NCBI RefSeq assembly: GCF_014648895.1
Contig: NZ_BMRZ01000005.1
Location: forward strand, 124,001 to 188,000
Source: Streptomyces tanashiensis
GTDB lineage: Bacteria > Actinomycetota > Actinomycetes > Streptomycetales > Streptomycetaceae
DNA length: 64,000 nt
Reading direction: 5' to 3'
Part shown: piece by piece, positions 32,407 through 40,861 of the stretch
How the letters are laid out: every line of letters begins with the position of its first letter
How positions within the stretch are numbered: the first letter of the stretch is position 1
Notes under the pieces: model-generated
What the model saw: the letters and a program-made list of their open reading frames with translations, nothing else
Told to the model about the DNA's origin: nothing
The model's database searches: none
Position numbers and translations under genes: made by a program

Positions 32407-33582
32407 ATGGCGGCGAACAACAACCCCACCGTCACAGGACGACGACTGGGGGCGGAGCTGCGCCGGCTCCGTGAGGACCGCGGTATGACCGGCACGCAGG
32501 TCGCGGCGGAACTGCTGATCTCCCAGGCCAAGGTCAGTCACATGGAGACGGGTCGCCGTGCGGTGAGTCCCCGCGACGTGCGCGATCTCTGCGTTCTCTA
32601 CGGCGTCACCGACCAGCATCTTGTCGACCACCTGACTGCACTGGCCAGGGAGTCGAGCCGACAGGGCTGGTGGCACTCCTACGGCGACATCCCCCACAGC
32701 GTCTATCTCGACCTGGAGGCGGTCGCCACCTCCGTCCGGGCGTACGAGTCCATCGTGATCCCCGGCCTGCTGCAGACCCCCGCCTACGCCGCCGCGGTCA
32801 TTGAGGAAACGATCCCCCTCGTCACGGTCGTCCAGGCCGCCGCGCGACTGAAGGTGCGACTTCGTCGTCAGCACCGGATCTACGACCCCGCCCGCCGGTT
32901 GCATCTGTGGGTCGTCCTGGACGAATCGGCCCTGCGGCGCGTCGTCGGCAGCCGGGAGATCATGCGCGAACAACTGGAGCACCTGCACGCGCTCAGCACA
33001 GAACCGCACATCACCGTCGAGGTGCTCCCCCACAGCGCAGGCGCTCACCCGGGGCTGACGGGACAGTTCTCCCTCCTGGAGTTCTCCGACACCCGTGAGG
33101 CGGTGGTGTATCTGGAGAGGTTCACCAGCGGCCTCTGCCTGGCGAAGGCGTCCGACGTACGGCAGTACAGCGTGACGCACGCCCGGCTGCGGGCGCTGGC
33201 CCTCGCCCCGGAGCAGAGCCGGCACTTCATCACCGACGCCATCAAGCTCTACGCGTGCATGAGGCGGTACGGCTGGGGGACCTTTCGTCCGTACTCGCGT
33301 GGCTGGATGAGCCGACGCCGTGCGTCTCCTGCCTTATGCCCTGGGGAGGGACCTCGCTTTGGCTCCTACGAGCAATGCCCGGCTGAGTGGAAACGGCCGC
33401 ACCCGTGCCGCTCTCGCGTTGGCGCTGGCGCTGGCGCTGGCGACGCTGACGGCGTCGGCATCGGGATTCACTGCGCCGTCGGCGTTCGCCGACTCGGCCT
33501 CGGACGAGACCGTCCTGCCTGCGGCCCCGCGCTTCTCGCCTCGCGCCACCTCGATCCTCAACGCGGGGGAGACCGTCTCTGA
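32407..33582 (+). CDS. XRE-family regulator (DUF5753 type), odd C-terminus
   Basis: Residues 10-70 form a Cro/C1 helix-turn-helix (LGAELRRLREDRGMTGTQVAAELLISQAKVSHMETGRR). Residues about 95-270 form the DUF5753 domain (YESIVIPGLLQTPAYA, LWVVLDESALRR, LPHSAGAHPGLTGQFSLLEF) typical of the many Streptomyces developmental/anti-toxin-like regulators. Relatives end about 10-15 residues after the SRHFI motif (about residue 275). Here the frame runs on for over 100 residues of low-complexity, non-homologous sequence overlapping a secretion-signal-like frame, so the natural stop was probably lost by rearrangement. Confidence 0.8.
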   Translation: MAANNNPTVTGRRLGAELRRLREDRGMTGTQVAAELLISQAKVSHMETGRRAVSPRDVRDLCVLYGVTDQHLVDHLTALARESSRQGWWHSYGDIPHSVYLDLEAVATSVRAYESIVIPGLLQTPAYAAAVIEETIPLVTVVQAAARLKVRLRRQHRIYDPARRLHLWVVLDESALRRVVGSREIMREQLEHLHALSTEPHITVEVLPHSAGAHPGLTGQFSLLEFSDTREAVVYLERFTSGLCLAKASDVRQYSVTHARLRALALAPEQSRHFITDAIKLYACMRRYGWGTFRPYSRGWMSRRRASPALCPGEGPRFGSYEQCPAEWKRPHPCRSRVGAGAGAGDADGVGIGIHCAVGVRRLGLGRDRPACGPALLASRHLDPQRGGDRL

Positions 33583-33620
33583 GACGCGATTGAGCCAAAC
33601 GGTCCGTTCGTTTATCGATC
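33320..33620 (+). pseudogene. Possible 5' fragment of a secreted-protein gene
   Basis: In a frame different from the XRE gene, a basic start (LSGNGRTRAALALALALALATLTASASGFT) looks like a Streptomyces signal peptide, followed by about 60 residues (FADSASDETVLPAAPRFSPRATSILNAGETVSE). The frame then runs into the 3' end of the SARP gene on the other strand. It could be the beginning of a truncated exported protein; the repeated GCGCTGGC codons leave chance possible. Confidence 0.35.
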
Positions 33621-33630
33621 ACGCTCGGCG

Positions 33631-36543
33631 CTACGGTTCCGATCCCGCACTCGTTCCGGCCGGCCACGGGGGCAACTGGTCCTTGCCTCTGAGTTCTTCG
33701 GCCTTGTCGAAGCACGCCTGAGCAGCAGCGGTTTCGCCGAAGTGCGCGTGGGTCCGTCCGACGGCCATCAGGGTGTCCATCGAGCCGCCGGCGTCGCCGA
33801 CCTGACGTCGCAGAGCCAGAGCCTCGGTCAAGGCGTCGAGCGCTTCGTCACGCCGGCCGAGTGCGCGCAGGGTGTCGCCGAGATCTTCCAGGGCGATGGC
33901 GATGTTGGTGAGGTACCCCAGCTCGCGGCACATGGCCAACACCTGGCGGTACACGGCCTCGGCCTGCCGGAGTTCGCCAGCGGCGCGATGGGCCGTGGCC
34001 AGTCCGCTCAGGAGCGGAGCCTCGCTGCGCTCGCTGCCGGACCGCCTGAAGAGATCGATGGCCTTCCGCGCGTGGTCGAGGGCTTGCCGTGGGCGGTGCG
34101 TCCCGCTGTAGGCCCGGGAAAGGTTGGAGTAGACACCCGCCCGGCACTCGAGATCGCCGCTCGCCTCGAAATGGGGGAGGCAGTCCAGCAGGCAGGTGAG
34201 GCTGGCATCGTGCCGGTGCGCCATGCGGTGCGCCACTCCGAGGCGGAACAGGACCCATGCCTGCCCCTCGTGGTCGTCGTGCGCCTTCGCCGTGGCCAGC
34301 GCCGACCGCAGGCAGGTGTCCCACACGCCGGTCCACCAGTACGTGGTGGCGTAGCCGAAGAGGTTGAGGGCCAGCCGCCAGGCCAGATCCGGACGCGGGG
34401 ACAGCGCGGCCGCCTGGACGGCTTCGCGCAGGTTGGGCAGCTCCTGCACGAACCACGCCAGCGCCCCGGCGGCGTCGGAGAAGCGCGGCGCCCGGCCCGC
34501 CGGGCCCTCCTCGAACCTCGGGCCGGCGGGCATGCCAGGCGCGATCGTCGCACTGGCCGCCTCGGTTGCGACGGTGTACCAGGTCAGGAGCCTCAGCAGC
34601 GCCGTCCTTCGGGCGGGCTCGGACTCCTCCGCGGCGCTGCGCTCGGCCGCGTACTCTCCGACCAGGTCGTGGAACCGGTATCGCCCGGGCTCCGGATTCT
34701 GCAGCAGATGTACGTCCCCCAGGAGTCCGAGCACCTCGGCGGTCCTGCGCGCGGGAAGGTCCAGCAGCGCGGCGGAGGCATCGATGCTCAGCCCCTCGCC
34801 GCGCCACAGGCTGAGCAGCCGGAAGGCACGCGCCGCATCGCGTTCGTGGCGGTCACGGCTGTCCCGCAGCATCAGATAGCTGGAGGCGAAGGAGCTGTGG
34901 ACGGACAGGCTGCCGGCCGACAGGGCCCGCAGCCGGCCGTCGCCGGCTTCCAGTTGCTCCGCGATCGTGCGCAGCGGCCAGGAGGGGCGAACCCTCGCCT
35001 TCGCTCCGACGATCCGCAGGGCCAGGGGCAGTCCGGCACAGGCCGCTAGGATCCGCGTAGCGTCCCCTGCCTCCGCCAGGACCCGGTCGGCACCGCAGAA
35101 CGCCGAGAGCATCGCCCGTTGGTCGCCTTCGCCGAGCGGCTCCAGGGGAACCCGGGCTCCGATGGGCAGGTCGGGCAGCGCGTTCCTGCTGGTGATCAGG
35201 ACCGAGCAGCCGGCCGAACCCGGCAGGAGCGGGAGCACCTGCTCGACGTCGTGGGCGTTGTCGAGGACCATCAGCACGCCCCTGTCCGTCAGGCAGGTAC
35301 GGAGCAGCGCCGAGCGTCCGTCGGTGTCGCCGGGTATCGGCAGGCCGGGACCGGCCGGAGTGTCGGACAGATCGCTCAGGAATCGCCCGAGCAGGTCGTG
35401 CGGGTCCTGGCGGGTACCGAGCCCGAATCCGTGCAGGTCCGTGAAGATCTGGCCGCCCGGAAAGCGGTCGCCCAGGATGCGCGCGGCGTGGACGGCCAGG
35501 GCGGTCTTCCCGACGCCGCTCATTCCGGTGACGACCGCCATGCGGGGGCCCCGGTCGTCCGGCCGGGGGGTGAGCAGCTCGATCAGGGTCCGCACCTCGT
35601 CGGCGCGCCCCGTGAAATCGGGGACGTCGGCGGGCAGCTGGGACGGAGCGGGCCAGGTCCTGACGGTACGCGGGTCAGCGGCTTCGTCGGGCACGTCGGC
35701 GTCGACGGACGCGCCGTCGCCGGGGTGCCCGCTGGCGGCGTGCACCGCATCGGCCTGTCGGCCGTTCTCGGCGGCGACGGCCGGGCCCGTCCACTGCAGC
35801 GCCGGGTCGTCGACCAGCAGTGACTGATGCAGATCGCGCAGTGCGCGGCCCGGATCGGTGCCGAGCTCCTCGGCCAGGTCATGGCGCACGCGCTCGAACG
35901 CGAGCAGCGCCTCGGCCTGGCGACCGCTGCGAAACAGGGCGAGGATCAGCTGGGCGCAGAACACCTCGTGCAGTGGGTACCGGGCGGTCCACCGGCTGAT
36001 CTCGGGAACGATCTCGTGGTGACGCCCCAGCCGGAGCTCGGCCGCGAAGTGCCACTCCCGGGCCTGCACCCGCGCCTGCTCGTAGTGTGTGATCTGGGGA
36101 CGCAGGGTCTCGGACACGGGGGCGTCAGCGAGCGGAGCACCGCGCCACAGCTGTTCGGCCGCCCGGGTCAGGCGGCTGACGGACACCCAGTCCTGCCGGG
36201 ACTGTGCCGTCTTCGCCTCAGCGAGCAGCAGGGTGAACTCCTCGGTGTCCACCTCGCCGTCGTGGACGAGGAGTCGGTAGCCGGTCGGTACGGACGCGAG
36301 GCGCTCGGCGTCGACGGCCGACAGGGTTCGTCGCAACTGGCTCACGTAGTTGCTCAGGGCGGCAGCGGCCGTCGCGGGCGGACTCTCACCCCACAGCGCG
36401 GCCGCGAGCCGCTCACGTGAGACGAGGCGGTTCGGCTCGAGAAGCAGCGCGGCCAGCAGGGCCCTGCTCTTCGGAGTGGGAACGGCGAGAGGCCTGCCAC
36501 CGGCGTCATGGACGGTCAGCGGACCCAGCAGACCGAACCTCAT
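33631..36543 (-). CDS. SARP/AfsR-like regulator with NB-ARC and TPR
   Basis: A 970-residue regulator. Residues 1-95: OmpR-type winged helix (MRFGLLGPLTVHDAGGRPLAV to YVSQLRRTL). Residues about 97-245: bacterial transcriptional activator domain. Residues about 310-600: NB-ARC ATPase with P-loop GMSGVGKTALAVH (around 339) and VLMVLDNAHDVEQ. The rest is TPR-like helical repeats (for example GDLECRAGVYSNLSRAY and ALEDLGDTLRALGRRDEAL). The architecture is that of AfsR-like SARPs, which activate antibiotic or development genes. No biosynthetic cluster adjoins it; it lies in island module E. The ATG at 36543 starts the winged-helix domain. Confidence 0.95.
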   Translation of the reverse strand: MRFGLLGPLTVHDAGGRPLAVPTPKSRALLAALLLEPNRLVSRERLAAALWGESPPATAAAALSNYVSQLRRTLSAVDAERLASVPTGYRLLVHDGEVDTEEFTLLLAEAKTAQSRQDWVSVSRLTRAAEQLWRGAPLADAPVSETLRPQITHYEQARVQAREWHFAAELRLGRHHEIVPEISRWTARYPLHEVFCAQLILALFRSGRQAEALLAFERVRHDLAEELGTDPGRALRDLHQSLLVDDPALQWTGPAVAAENGRQADAVHAASGHPGDGASVDADVPDEAADPRTVRTWPAPSQLPADVPDFTGRADEVRTLIELLTPRPDDRGPRMAVVTGMSGVGKTALAVHAARILGDRFPGGQIFTDLHGFGLGTRQDPHDLLGRFLSDLSDTPAGPGLPIPGDTDGRSALLRTCLTDRGVLMVLDNAHDVEQVLPLLPGSAGCSVLITSRNALPDLPIGARVPLEPLGEGDQRAMLSAFCGADRVLAEAGDATRILAACAGLPLALRIVGAKARVRPSWPLRTIAEQLEAGDGRLRALSAGSLSVHSSFASSYLMLRDSRDRHERDAARAFRLLSLWRGEGLSIDASAALLDLPARRTAEVLGLLGDVHLLQNPEPGRYRFHDLVGEYAAERSAAEESEPARRTALLRLLTWYTVATEAASATIAPGMPAGPRFEEGPAGRAPRFSDAAGALAWFVQELPNLREAVQAAALSPRPDLAWRLALNLFGYATTYWWTGVWDTCLRSALATAKAHDDHEGQAWVLFRLGVAHRMAHRHDASLTCLLDCLPHFEASGDLECRAGVYSNLSRAYSGTHRPRQALDHARKAIDLFRRSGSERSEAPLLSGLATAHRAAGELRQAEAVYRQVLAMCRELGYLTNIAIALEDLGDTLRALGRRDEALDALTEALALRRQVGDAGGSMDTLMAVGRTHAHFGETAAAQACFDKAEELRGKDQLPPWPAGTSAGSEP

Positions 36544-36709
36544 CCCCACCGCTCCGTGATCCCCGGGCACGCCACCGCGCTGATCATAGCCAGCGCCGAA
36601 ACCGGGCCGTTGACGTTCCATTGCCGCCGCCCCGCAGACTCGGGCGCCAGAGACCGACGTGCACCGGAGCCGAGAAGAATCCGGAAGCCGAGAGGAACAA
36701 GGAGGCCCT

Positions 36710-37564
36710 GTGGCCAAGGTCGTGGAACTCACCTATTACCCGGTCAAGGGCTGCGCGGGCCTCTCCGTGCAGGATGCCTTCATGGCCCCGGCGGGACTCC
36801 CGCACGATCGCTCATTCATGATCGTCGACGAGAACGGAGTCTTCCGCAGCCAGCGGCGCGATCCCCGGCTGGCCCTGATACGCCCGAGCATCGCGGCCGA
36901 CGGAACGCGCCTGACCTTGGAGGCCCCGGGTTCCGGCACCGTCACCGTCCCGGTGGACTCGTCGTCCGAGCGACGGCCGGTGGAACTGTTCGGAGCTCCG
37001 TTCACCGGCATCGATCAGGGCGACGAGGCAGCAGCCTGGCTCTCCGCGGTGACAGGCGGGCCGAGCCGACTCGTGCGGGTGCCGCCCGAGCACGACCGGA
37101 TCACCGACGGACTCGTCGCGGGCACATCGGGCTACGCCGACAGCTGCGCGGTGCACGTCGTCTCCCGCTCGTCCATGGCCGCCCTCAACGAGCGCCTCGT
37201 CTCCGACGGCGCGGAACCGCTGCCGATCAGTCGGTTCCGCCCCAATGTCGTCGTCGACGGATGGGACGATCCCCACACCGAGGACCTCGCGCGCCGCATC
37301 ACCGTCGGCTCGGTGGAGTTGGCGTACGCGAAGCTCGCCATCCGCTGCGCCGTCACCTTGGTCGACCAGCAGTCCGGGCGCCGGAGCGGGCGGGAACCGA
37401 TCCGCACCCTCGCCACCTACCGGCGGGCCGCTGAGGGCGGCGTCGCCTTCGGCGTGAAGCTGGCCGTGGTCCGGCCCGGCCGACTGTCCGTTGGCGATGG
37501 CGTGACAGTCAGCTCGTGGGGAGTGTCCGAACTTCGCGCCGATGGTGCGGCGACGATCATGTGA
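36710..37564 (+). CDS. MOSC-domain protein (YcbX-like)
   Basis: A 284-residue protein. The N-terminal MOSC_N barrel (VVELTYYPVKGCAGLSVQDAFM, GLPHDRSFMIVD) is followed by the MOSC domain with RFRPNVVVDGW, the molybdenum-cofactor cysteine in LAIRCAVTLVDQQSGRR and EPIRTLATYRR. Family members (YcbX, mARC) reduce N-hydroxylated compounds using molybdenum cofactor. The usual C-terminal ferredoxin domain of YcbX is absent, so an external electron donor is needed. The GTG at 36710 follows GGAGG. It is divergent from the SARP gene. Confidence 0.92.
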   Translation: MAKVVELTYYPVKGCAGLSVQDAFMAPAGLPHDRSFMIVDENGVFRSQRRDPRLALIRPSIAADGTRLTLEAPGSGTVTVPVDSSSERRPVELFGAPFTGIDQGDEAAAWLSAVTGGPSRLVRVPPEHDRITDGLVAGTSGYADSCAVHVVSRSSMAALNERLVSDGAEPLPISRFRPNVVVDGWDDPHTEDLARRITVGSVELAYAKLAIRCAVTLVDQQSGRRSGREPIRTLATYRRAAEGGVAFGVKLAVVRPGRLSVGDGVTVSSWGVSELRADGAATIM

Positions 37565-37585
37565 CCGGGTCGGACAGGTCTGGAC

Positions 37586-37668
37586 AACGACGAAGCCCCA
37601 GGTCGCTGACCTGGGGCTTCGTAGAAGAGCGGATGACGGGAATCGAACCCGCGCTATAAGCTTGGGAA
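37586..37668. repeat. att copy 6: tRNA-Gly 3' half plus terminator
   Basis: The reference copy of the repeat: terminator hairpin CGAAGCCCCAGGTC GCT GACCTGGGGCTTCG (about 37590-37622) and the 3' half of the functional tRNA-Gly up to the anticodon loop (37668). Five other copies lie to the left at 31459, 22218, 20528, 19548 and 18067. Confidence 0.92.
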
Positions 37669-37698
37669 GCTCATGTTCTACCATTAAACTACATCCGC
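37628..37698 (-). tRNA. tRNA-Gly (anticodon CCC)
   Basis: A complete 71-nt cloverleaf on the - strand: acceptor GCGGATG/CATCCGC with discriminator T, D arm GTTTAATGGTAGAAC, anticodon stem TGAGC/GCTTA with loop TTCCCAA (anticodon CCC), and T arm GCGGGTTCGATTCCCGT. CCA is not encoded. Its 3' half with the following terminator is the recombination target of the island on its left; the functional gene remains at the right end. Confidence 0.95.
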
Positions 37699-37863
37699 AC
37701 AGCGGCCGGATGATCCGTGCCGCATCGTTGCACACTGTACCCCATGCGCCACTCGAGGCGAAGTTCACGCGTTCGGCGTGTGCGGAGTGCCGCGTGGAGG
37801 GTGCGCCCCCTTCATCCCCTAATGTGGCTGATCGTCCACCACAGGTGTAGGGGAAGGGACTTG

Positions 37864-38037
37864 ATGGCTTCGATGGAGCGCACCGTCGTCCGTTGTGCCG
37901 AAGGGCATGTGTTCAGTACCGCCTCGTTCCCGCTTCAGCAGCTCGGTGCCGCGCGGATCGGGCCCGGGCGGCTCATCCGGTGTCCGAGGTGCGCGCGGTT
38001 GCGGCACGCGGTGCCGGTGGAGGTCGGGCGGCGCTGA
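37864..38037 (+). CDS. Small zinc-ribbon-like protein
   Basis: A 57-residue protein, MASMERTVVRCAEGHVFSTA through RLIRCPRCARLRHAVPVEV. Two cysteines in CPRC plus Cys/His in CAEGH could bind one zinc ion. Homologues in Streptomyces sit upstream of dcd; the function is unknown. The ATG at 37864 follows a purine-rich GGGGAAGGGA. Confidence 0.75.
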   Translation: MASMERTVVRCAEGHVFSTASFPLQQLGAARIGPGRLIRCPRCARLRHAVPVEVGRR

Positions 38038-38116
38038 GCCGTGAGGTGCCGGGGCGCGGGTGCCTGCCGATCGGGGCAGGTCCGCGCCCTCTTCGTATCG
38101 TGCGTATCGTGGGGGC

Positions 38117-38692
38117 GTGCTTCTCTCAGACAAGGACATCCGGGCCGAGATCGATGCCGGACGGGTGCGCATCGACCCGTACGACGAATCCATGGTGCAG
38201 CCCTCGAGCATCGACGTGAGGCTTGACCGCTTCTTCCGGGTGTTCGAGAACCACCGCTACCCGCACATCGACCCCGCCGTCGAGCAGCTGGACCTGACGC
38301 GTGAGGTCGAGCCGGAGGGCGACGAGGCGTTCATCCTGCACCCGGGCGAGTTCGTGCTCGCCTCGACCTACGAGGTCATCACCCTGCCGGACGACATCGC
38401 CTCGCGTCTGGAGGGGAAGAGCTCTCTGGGGCGGCTCGGGCTCGTGACGCACTCGACCGCCGGCTTCATCGACCCCGGTTTCTCCGGGCACGTGACCCTG
38501 GAGCTGTCGAACCTCGCCACCCTGCCGATCAAGCTCTGGCCGGGGATGAAGATCGGCCAGCTGTGCATGTTCCGGCTGAGCTCGCCCGCCGAGTTCCCGT
38601 ACGGGAGCGAGCGGTACGGCTCGCGGTACCAGGGCCAGCGGGGGCCGACGGCCTCCCGCTCCTACATGAACTTCCATCGGACCCAGGTGTGA
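38117..38692 (+). CDS. dcd: dCTP deaminase
   Basis: A 191-residue enzyme, the normal length. Motifs [24 protein letters not shown] and [33 protein letters not shown] are diagnostic. It deaminates dCTP to dUTP (in some actinobacteria it also hydrolyses dUTP to dUMP) for thymidylate synthesis. The start is GTG at 38117 because the conserved MLLSDKDIR begins there. A phosphoribosyltransferase gene follows after 13 nt, probably in one operon. Confidence 0.97.
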   Translation: MLLSDKDIRAEIDAGRVRIDPYDESMVQPSSIDVRLDRFFRVFENHRYPHIDPAVEQLDLTREVEPEGDEAFILHPGEFVLASTYEVITLPDDIASRLEGKSSLGRLGLVTHSTAGFIDPGFSGHVTLELSNLATLPIKLWPGMKIGQLCMFRLSSPAEFPYGSERYGSRYQGQRGPTASRSYMNFHRTQV

Positions 38693-38705
38693 GGCGGTCG
38701 CAGGC

Positions 38706-39203
38706 ATGAGTGAGGTACGCGAGAACCTGACGTACGAGGGCTTCGGGACCGCCGTCCGCGAGCTGGCGCAGACCATCGCCGACGACGGCTACGAGCCCGA
38801 CCTGGTGCTCTCCATCGCCCGTGGCGGCGTCTTCGTCGCCGGCGGTCTGGCCTACGCCCTGGACTGCAAGAACATCCACCTCGTGAACGTGGAGTTCTAC
38901 ACCGGTGTGGGGACCACGCTGGAGATGCCGGTCATGCTGGCGCCCGTGCCCAACGCGATCGACTTCAGCGACAAGAAGGTGCTCATCACCGACGACGTCG
39001 CGGACACCGGAAAGACCCTGAAGCTCGTCCACGACTTCTGCGTCGACCACGTCGCCGAGGTCCGCTCCGCCGTCATCTACGAGAAGTCCCACTCCCTCGT
39101 GAAGTGCGAGTACGTGTGGAAGAAGACCGACGAGTGGATCAATTTCCCCTGGTCGGTCGAGCCGCCCGTCGTGAAGCGCGAGGGCCAGGTCCTCGACGCC
39201 TGA
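38706..39203 (+). CDS. Purine-type phosphoribosyltransferase
   Basis: A 165-residue PRTase. VLSIARGGVFVAGGLAYAL is the first loop, and VLITDDVADTGKTLKLV (around residues 94-110) is the PRPP-binding motif. The C-terminal INFPWSVEPPV resembles hypoxanthine/xanthine-type salvage enzymes. It converts a nucleobase and PRPP to a nucleoside monophosphate. Adjacent to dcd, consistent with nucleotide metabolism. Confidence 0.9.
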   Translation: MSEVRENLTYEGFGTAVRELAQTIADDGYEPDLVLSIARGGVFVAGGLAYALDCKNIHLVNVEFYTGVGTTLEMPVMLAPVPNAIDFSDKKVLITDDVADTGKTLKLVHDFCVDHVAEVRSAVIYEKSHSLVKCEYVWKKTDEWINFPWSVEPPVVKREGQVLDA

Positions 39204-39223
39204 CGGTACGGGCAGGGAACACG

Positions 39224-39261
39224 GAAGGGGCGACCCGCGAGACATCGCGGGTCGCCCCTTC
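39224..39261. terminator. Bidirectional terminator
   Basis: A 17-bp perfect stem (GAAGGGGCGACCCGCGA, loop GACA, and its complement) between the convergent phosphoribosyltransferase and small secreted-protein genes. Confidence 0.85.
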
Positions 39262-39277
39262 GCGTGGGCCGGAGGCG

Positions 39278-39520
39278 TCAGTCCCAGACGTAGAGGCCCC
39301 AGCCGGCGGACTCGCGGAGACAGTAGTAGGACGAGTAGCCGTGGCGGACGTAGTACGCGCCGCCGCCCTGGCACTGTGCCTCGGAGCTGTAGTGCGTGAT
39401 GAAGTGCATCGACGTGGTGGAGGCGGGAGCGGCGGAGGCGGTGCTCGACAGGGCCCCCGACATTCCGAAGGCGGCGAGCGCGGCCGAGAACACCGCTATG
39501 CGCGAAAGAGTGCCGGACAT
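39278..39520 (-). CDS. Small secreted protein
   Basis: An 80-residue precursor with a clear signal peptide (MSGTLSRIAVFSAALAAFGMSGALSSTASA). The mature part of about 50 residues is rich in aromatic residues and has two cysteines (EAQCQGGGAYYVRHGYSSYYCLRES), possibly one disulphide, ending AGWGLYVWD. GAGGAG lies 4 nt before the ATG. Unknown family; small exported proteins of this kind are frequent in Streptomyces. Confidence 0.8.
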   Translation of the reverse strand: MSGTLSRIAVFSAALAAFGMSGALSSTASAAPASTTSMHFITHYSSEAQCQGGGAYYVRHGYSSYYCLRESAGWGLYVWD

Positions 39521-39672
39521 AAAACTCCTCGAAACGAATTGAGAATGAGTCCATGCGGTGGATCGGTGTTGATCTTTGTTGCGTGGTGGTGGCACGTCAA
39601 CGGAACGGTGAAAGACGTGCCGGGAATGGCCGCCAACCGTCGTTCATGGCCGGTATTCGACAGTGTCGAACA

Positions 39673-39713
39673 GAGGAGAAGCCCCCCATCGCCGTGCGAT
39701 GAGGGGCTTCTCC
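39673..39713. terminator. Hairpin terminator
   Basis: GGAGAAGCCCC and GGGGCTTCTCC flank a shorter inner hairpin (CATCGC/GCGATG) just downstream of the Yip1-like gene. Confidence 0.75.
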
Positions 39714-39727
39714 GTGTTCGTACGTGG

Positions 39728-40648
39728 TTACAGCGTGCCCAGCTTGATCAGGCTCAGCAGGGCCACCAGCTGGATCGCCGAGGCGCCCAGGGCCTTCGGC
39801 CACGGCAGGTCGTGCGAGCGGCTCACCATCAGGGTGAAGAGCGCCCCCGCCGCCAGCCAGGTCGCCCAGCCGATGACCTGCACCAGGCCGTTCTCGCCGC
39901 CCAGGAAGAGCGCGAAGACAAGGCGCGGGGTGTCCGTGATCGACATGATCAGCATGGAGAGGCCGACCGTGGGCTGCCAGGCCCCGTCACCGCCCAGCTG
40001 GCGCGCGAGGGTGTGGGTGACCGCGCCCAGGATCAGGCCGCCGAGCACGAAGCCGAGGGCGGTCATCAGGACGTACGGGATCGCACTCGACAGCGTCGCG
40101 TTGATCGCCTCGTCGCGGGCCTTGTCGAAGCCGAAGATCGCGAGGAGCCCGTAGAGGAACGTGACGATCAGCGCCGGGCCCCAGACGGCGTGGTCCCGCA
40201 TCCGCAGGAACGTGTCCGCCGGGCGGAGCACGATGCCGCTCAGGAGCGGCTTCCAGGGGAGCCGGGGGCCCGTCGGTACGGGGGCGGGGGGCGGTCCGCC
40301 CTGGGCGTACGGGTCGTCGACGCTGAACATCTGGGTGTGGCCCGGGTTGTTCGCCGCCGCCGCGTGCTGCTGGTGCTGCTGCCCGCCGTAGGGCTCGCCG
40401 AAGTACTCCGGCTCCCCGTACGGCTGCTGCTGGTGCCCCTGCTGCCCGTACGGCTGCCGCTGCTGCCCCTGCTGTCCGTACGCCTGCCCCTGCTGTCCGT
40501 ACCCCTGCTGCGGGCGGCCCTGCGGCGGCTGCTGCCACTGCTGCTGCGGGTGCGGCGGCGGGGCCGCGTTGTACCCGTACGGCGCCTGCTGCGGTTGTTG
40601 TTGCGGGGGGCGGTTGTCCCGGCCGCGTCCGTTCCTGAATCCAGCCAC
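39728..40648 (-). CDS. Yip1-domain membrane protein with Gln/Tyr-rich N-terminus
   Basis: A 306-residue protein. Residues 10-100 are very rich in Gln, Gly, Tyr and Pro with repeats of the type YGQQGQ (prion-like composition). Residues about 125-306 form a Yip1-family domain with five hydrophobic segments (LLSGIVLRPADTFLRMRDHAVWGPAL, LMTALGFVLGGLILGAV, LVALLSLIKLGTL). Yip1 proteins in bacteria have no proven function. The start is GTG 40648, the point where the conserved frame begins; ATG alternatives are absent. Confidence 0.85.
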   Translation of the reverse strand: MAGFRNGRGRDNRPPQQQPQQAPYGYNAAPPPHPQQQWQQPPQGRPQQGYGQQGQAYGQQGQQRQPYGQQGHQQQPYGEPEYFGEPYGGQQHQQHAAAANNPGHTQMFSVDDPYAQGGPPPAPVPTGPRLPWKPLLSGIVLRPADTFLRMRDHAVWGPALIVTFLYGLLAIFGFDKARDEAINATLSSAIPYVLMTALGFVLGGLILGAVTHTLARQLGGDGAWQPTVGLSMLIMSITDTPRLVFALFLGGENGLVQVIGWATWLAAGALFTLMVSRSHDLPWPKALGASAIQLVALLSLIKLGTL

Positions 40649-40810
40649 GTCGTCGAACGTACCCGCTTCCGCTGTGCGGGCGCTCCTCAGGCCGGGCCTT
40701 GCCACTGAGCTGTGACATCCCCTAGGGGACCCGACGGGTGTGACCCGGTCGCGCGGGAGGCACGGGGGTGCTGCGACAAATCCGGCTTATCGCCTCAATG
40801 GCGTAGTGAC

Positions 40811-40849
40811 AAAGGGCCGCCCCGCGCTTTCGCGTGGGGCGGCCCTTTC
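40811..40849. terminator. Terminator of the Fe-S oxidoreductase gene
   Basis: AAAGGGCCGCCCC and GGGGCGGCCCTTT form a 13-bp stem with an inner CGC/GCG pairing, 13 nt after the stop of the gene ending at 40862. Confidence 0.8.
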
Positions 40850-40861
40850 ACGTGTCCGGGA

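Noticed and set aside
18067-37622. The GAAGCCCCAGGTC hairpins as ordinary independent terminators
   Set aside because: At four of the six places the hairpin is followed by clear tRNA-Gly 3' sequence ending near the anticodon, which a plain terminator would not have; the copies are better explained as att duplications.
18067-37698. Insertion sequence or prophage within the island
   Set aside because: No transposase, integrase, terminase, capsid or replication gene and no terminal inverted repeats could be found.
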